A DNA stretch of 43,353 bases, taken from Nitrospira sp. (GTDB lineage: Bacteria > Nitrospirota > Nitrospiria > Nitrospirales > Nitrospiraceae). The stretch spans positions 1 to 43,353 of the forward strand of contig JACCYV010000187.1 of NCBI GenBank assembly GCA_013696305.1, written 5' to 3'. The position numbers and the translations under genes are program-made. Below, piece after piece: positions 40,216 to 43,353 of this stretch. Under the pieces are notes generated by a model, which saw nothing but the letters and a program-made list of their open reading frames with translations, ran no database searches and was not told where the DNA came from. Numbering within the stretch: position 1 is the stretch's first letter; every line of letters begins with the position of its first letter.

Positions 40216-41110
40216 ATGATCCTTTTTCGCTGGGCAAGAAGTAATCCGAACATCTTAAAAGAGTATGGGGTGGCGTTGAGTGCGACTCTGCTCGCGCTAC
40301 TGAGCCGTTTTGCTCTCGACCCTCTTCTCGGTGACCACCTGCCCTACGTGACGTTTTTTGTGGCGGTCGCGATCACGACCTGGTACGGCGGCTGGGGCGC
40401 ATCATTGACGGCCATCGCACTGGGCGGGTTGCTGTCGAGCTGGTTCTTTATGCCGCCGCGTTATTCGCTGGCCGTGATCGGGATGCAGCAGCAGGTCGGA
40501 TACGTCACATATTTTTTGGTCTCTTTGGCATTTGCCGGCTTCGGACAGGCCCAGCGACGCGCGCGGCACAAAGCCGAAGCAGCCATGGAAGTGCTCCGGT
40601 ATGAAGTCAACGAACGAAAGCAGGGAGCGCGGGCACTCCGTGCCTCGGATGAACGGCTGCAAATGGCCATATTGGCGGCGATGCCGGCGCTTGGGACCTG
40701 AATCTTGTCACTGGGCGCAACATTTGGTCGGAGAGCCATTTTACCTTGCTCGGCTACAAGCCGAATACGACCGGCGAGGCGACGCAGGAGATGTGGCGGA
40801 AGGCGGTCCTCCCCGAAGACCTGCCAAAAATAACGATGGAGCGGAGCGCGCCGAGCGCGAGCACGACGTGTATCGTTCCGAGCATCGCGTCCGTCGCGTC
40901 GATAACGGTCAAATCACATGGGTACGGACAGCGGGACGTTTTTTGTACGACGATGACGGCCGGCCAGGCGGTTCGTGAGTGTCTTCTTCGACATCACCGA
41001 ACGAAAGAAAGTCGAAGAGGCCTTGCGAAAGAGCGAGGATGGGCTTCGCTCTTTCGCTCAGGAATTGGAGATGCGCGTGGCGGAGCGGACGCAGGAACTC
41101 GTAAATTCGC
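40216..41110 (+). pseudogene. Decayed sensor kinase: DUF4118-like membrane domain plus PAS, truncated before the kinase core
   Basis: Frame 1: LLSRFALDPLLGDHLPYVTFFVAVAITTWYGGWGASLTAIALGGLLSSWFFMPP. PAS is split over three frames (DAGAWDLNLVTGRNIWSESHFTLLGYKPN / REHDVYRSEHRVRRVDNGQITWVRTAGRFLYDDDGRPG / VSVFFDITERKKVEEALRKSEDGLRSFAQELEMRVAERTQEL); shifts near 40680, 40835 and 40970. Confidence 0.85.
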
Positions 41111-41199
41111 ATCTATGTCTAATTCCCTTCTCGTTGTTCGGGTTCTCCCCTGATTTCGCGGATACCTTGATTAAGGCCATAATGGGCCAGGAAGGGTGT

Positions 41200-41425
41200 C
41201 CTGAACCAACGGCGGAAGTTTTCAGCCGAGTACAAGCGAGAAGCGGTGACGATGCTCGAGTTTCCCTGCGTGAGCGTCACCCAGATCGCCGCGGAACTGG
41301 GGATGGGACGAATGTCCTGGGCGCCGGCGTCGGGAGTTGCGTCGGCAGCCGGCGCAGGTGAGCAAGGAGTGCGATTTTTTGCGAGAAGCGGCGGCGTTCT
41401 TCGCGAAAGCGCTTGTTGACGCTTC
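41200..41425 (+). mobile_element. IS3-family transposase orfA remnant (frameshifted)
   Basis: LNQRRKFSAEYKREAVTMLEFPCVSVTQIAAELGMG in one frame, RRRRELRRQPAQVSKECDFLREAAAFFAKALVD in another; resembles IS3 OrfA HTH and terminal LRxAAAFFAKE. Confidence 0.75.
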
Positions 41426-41472
41426 CCTGCTCACTTTGTTAATCTGCCCATCAGGTAGCTCGGTTGTTGTCT

Positions 41473-41778
41473 ATGCAAAGCCCATTTTTGAGAACCATCG
41501 CCTGGGTCGTTGTCTGCGCCGCCATTGTCCTATTGGCAGTGACGACCGGCAGCGCCGCTGCGCATGAATTTCAACATACGGCGCATCACGACGCGGGCAT
41601 GCATGCGTCCGGCATTTGCGCCTGGATGTGTGCCACCGCCGGCCTGCATGTGGTAGCTTCCGTTTACTCGACGCAAGTATTTGAAATAGTCAGCCTCCCT
41701 CCGTTTGACCCCGACCATGGCTTTTTGATTCAACTGCTCGCCCCCAGTCACTCTCGCGCACCACCAGCTTCCGCCTAA
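41473..41778 (+). CDS. Small secreted His-rich protein
   Basis: N-terminal signal-like segment, then AHEFQHTAHHDAGMHASGICAWMCATAGLHVVAS with many His and two Cys. Confidence 0.6.
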   Translation: MQSPFLRTIAWVVVCAAIVLLAVTTGSAAAHEFQHTAHHDAGMHASGICAWMCATAGLHVVASVYSTQVFEIVSLPPFDPDHGFLIQLLAPSHSRAPPASA

Positions 41779-41984
41779 TCCCGGTTCATGTGGTCCCGAT
41801 CATGCTCGCTGTTCCTCTGTCGAGGTGTGTGTGGGGTATCAGTTCAGCGCGTGGTATGCGCAGGGATTGGACGCTCCAGTTTCACATCGTCAACGAATGA
41901 GGACGCAGAGTTTCATCTGTCTCGAGTAGCGAGGTACGGTAAGGCTACAGAGCATGCAGACCTTTAGGATCAAGCGGAGGCATC

Positions 41985-42440
41985 ATGAAGGTGGAGGCAG
42001 CCCGTACGGTGGGAGTCTATGTCCATGGGCTACTTTTGTGGACATTGGTGTGCTGGATTCCGGTCGCGTCAGCCGCCGACACGAAGGCTGAGAAGACATT
42101 TCAGATGGTGGTGACCGATAGCCAGGGCGTCGAAACCGACCTCAAGAACGGCATCTTCTATTGGGAAGAAAAAATGAGCGAGACCTCGTTCGTCCCGCAT
42201 GAACTCCGACACCTGCCGGCAAAACGCGGCACCGCGACGGTCAACATCAAGTTCGATCAGATCAAACAGATCGACATCAAGCCCGGTCCCGATAAAGCCG
42301 CGCCCGCCATGAGCGTGATCCTGACCAATGGAAAGACCGGGGATTTTGTGGCGGCCGTAAACGGGAGTTTCAAGGGCGAATCCGATTTCGGTCAGGTCGA
42401 GATACCGATCGGTTCGATTTCCAGGGTGACGTTGAAGTAG
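41985..42440 (+). CDS. Hypothetical secreted protein (151 aa)
   Basis: Signal peptide ending ...WIPVASAAD; mature part of beta-strand character. Confidence 0.75.
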   Translation: MKVEAARTVGVYVHGLLLWTLVCWIPVASAADTKAEKTFQMVVTDSQGVETDLKNGIFYWEEKMSETSFVPHELRHLPAKRGTATVNIKFDQIKQIDIKPGPDKAAPAMSVILTNGKTGDFVAAVNGSFKGESDFGQVEIPIGSISRVTLK

Positions 42441-42474
42441 AGACAGGGCGATTCGTTCTTGAAAGGAACATCCC

Positions 42475-43353
42475 GTGGGCAATGTGCTGGTGACGCACTC
42501 GTGGCCATCCGAACAGGCTGTGAAGGGTTGGGGGACATCCCTTGCGTTGCATGCCTGTATTCTGCTGGCCGCGTTTGTTTTGATGCCTAAAATGACCCTG
42601 TTGGTAGAGCAAGAGCCGTTCAAATGGGAGGTGGCTTTGGTGGAGGCTCCGTATGAGACCGCGCCTCAGGAAGAGCCGGCCCCGGCACCGCCGGTCCAGC
42701 CTCCCGCACCCGTAAAACCGCAGCGTCAGCCGGTGCGTGCGGTGCAGCCCCCTCCTCAGCCTGTGCAGCGTCCGGTGGAAACACGAGTCTCGTCGCAGCC
42801 GGTTCAACGCGAGGTTCAGCCGGTTGTCGAAACGGTTCGGCCCCAGCAACAGATACAGCCGCCTCAGGAAGTCGTCCAGGTACAGGCTAAGCCCGTGGAG
42901 CCGCAGGAGATTCAGAAAATTCAGCCGCCAGTGCAGACGGCGGCTTCAGCCGAGGTGAAACGGGAAACAGCCCACGCGGTTGAGCAGACGGTGATCGAGC
43001 CGATGCCTGTTGCAGCTCAGACGTACCAGGCGCAGCCGGTCGTCAGCGCGCCGCCTCCGGTCGAGACGCGTTCCGATCCGGTGGTGACGGCGAGCGCACC
43101 GATCGCCCAGCCTACAGCGGTTGTTGAGCCGGTTTCGTCGAGCTCTGCGCCTGCGCCGGTTATGGAGCCGGTCAGCAAGCCGGTGGCGGCTTTCCCGGCC
43201 CCGGCTGAACCGGCGGTGGAGCCTCACGCGCCGGTTGCGGCGGCACAACCGGACCCGGCCACGATGCAGGAACATCAGGTCGTGGCCAGCGCGGTGAAGC
43301 CGAAGCCGGCGACCAAGGCTGATTATGGCTGGCTGGCGGAATCGTTGCATCGA
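42475..43353 (+). CDS. TonB-like energy transducer, N-terminal part (runs off window; not in supplied ORF track)
   Basis: GTG start after AAAGGAACATCCC; GNVLVTHSWPSEQAVKGWGTSLALHACILLAAFVLMPKM transmembrane anchor, long Pro/Val/Gln-rich spacer, then ADYGWLAESLHR; open to the window end. Confidence 0.8.
   Translation, partial: MGNVLVTHSWPSEQAVKGWGTSLALHACILLAAFVLMPKMTLLVEQEPFKWEVALVEAPYETAPQEEPAPAPPVQPPAPVKPQRQPVRAVQPPPQPVQRPVETRVSSQPVQREVQPVVETVRPQQQIQPPQEVVQVQAKPVEPQEIQKIQPPVQTAASAEVKRETAHAVEQTVIEPMPVAAQTYQAQPVVSAPPPVETRSDPVVTASAPIAQPTAVVEPVSSSSAPAPVMEPVSKPVAAFPAPAEPAVEPHAPVAAAQPDPATMQEHQVVASAVKPKPATKADYGWLAESLHR

Noticed and set aside
1-43353. CRISPR arrays, tRNA or rRNA genes
   Set aside because: No regularly spaced direct repeats of CRISPR type and no tRNA/rRNA signatures noticed by eye; small RNAs cannot be excluded without a covariance search.

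Overview
The window reads like a chromosomal segment of a Nitrospira-type bacterium (inference from protein style and repeats; not verified). Its core is a minus-strand complex I operon running nuoA-B-CD-E-F-G-H-I-J-K-L-M-N (28128 down to 12769). Immediately upstream of nuoA are a MidA/NDUFAF7-family methyltransferase and secA. The left part carries a truncated P450, a LuxR-type regulator, a lipoprotein/coiled-coil operon with two decayed distal genes, uvrC, dapF, a VOC protein, a GNAT acetyltransferase, a polysaccharide deacetylase, an M50-CBS site-2 protease and a YihY/BrkB protein. The right part carries a TPR protein, two large PAS/histidine kinase-receiver proteins flanking a frameshifted kaiB remnant, a frameshifted third sensor kinase truncated next to an IS3-type orfA remnant, small secreted proteins, and the start of a TonB-like gene that the ORF track misses. 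The main non-gene signals are: (i) a dispersed palindromic element present twice (7277-7446 and 8868-8990); (ii) G-rich/C-rich inverted arms with 7-bp periodicity inserted in frame at three interdomain or loop positions of the two kinases; (iii) a second 7-bp-periodic hairpin between nuoE and nuoF; (iv) the kaiB remnant; (v) MidA-complex I linkage. No tRNA, rRNA or CRISPR was seen.
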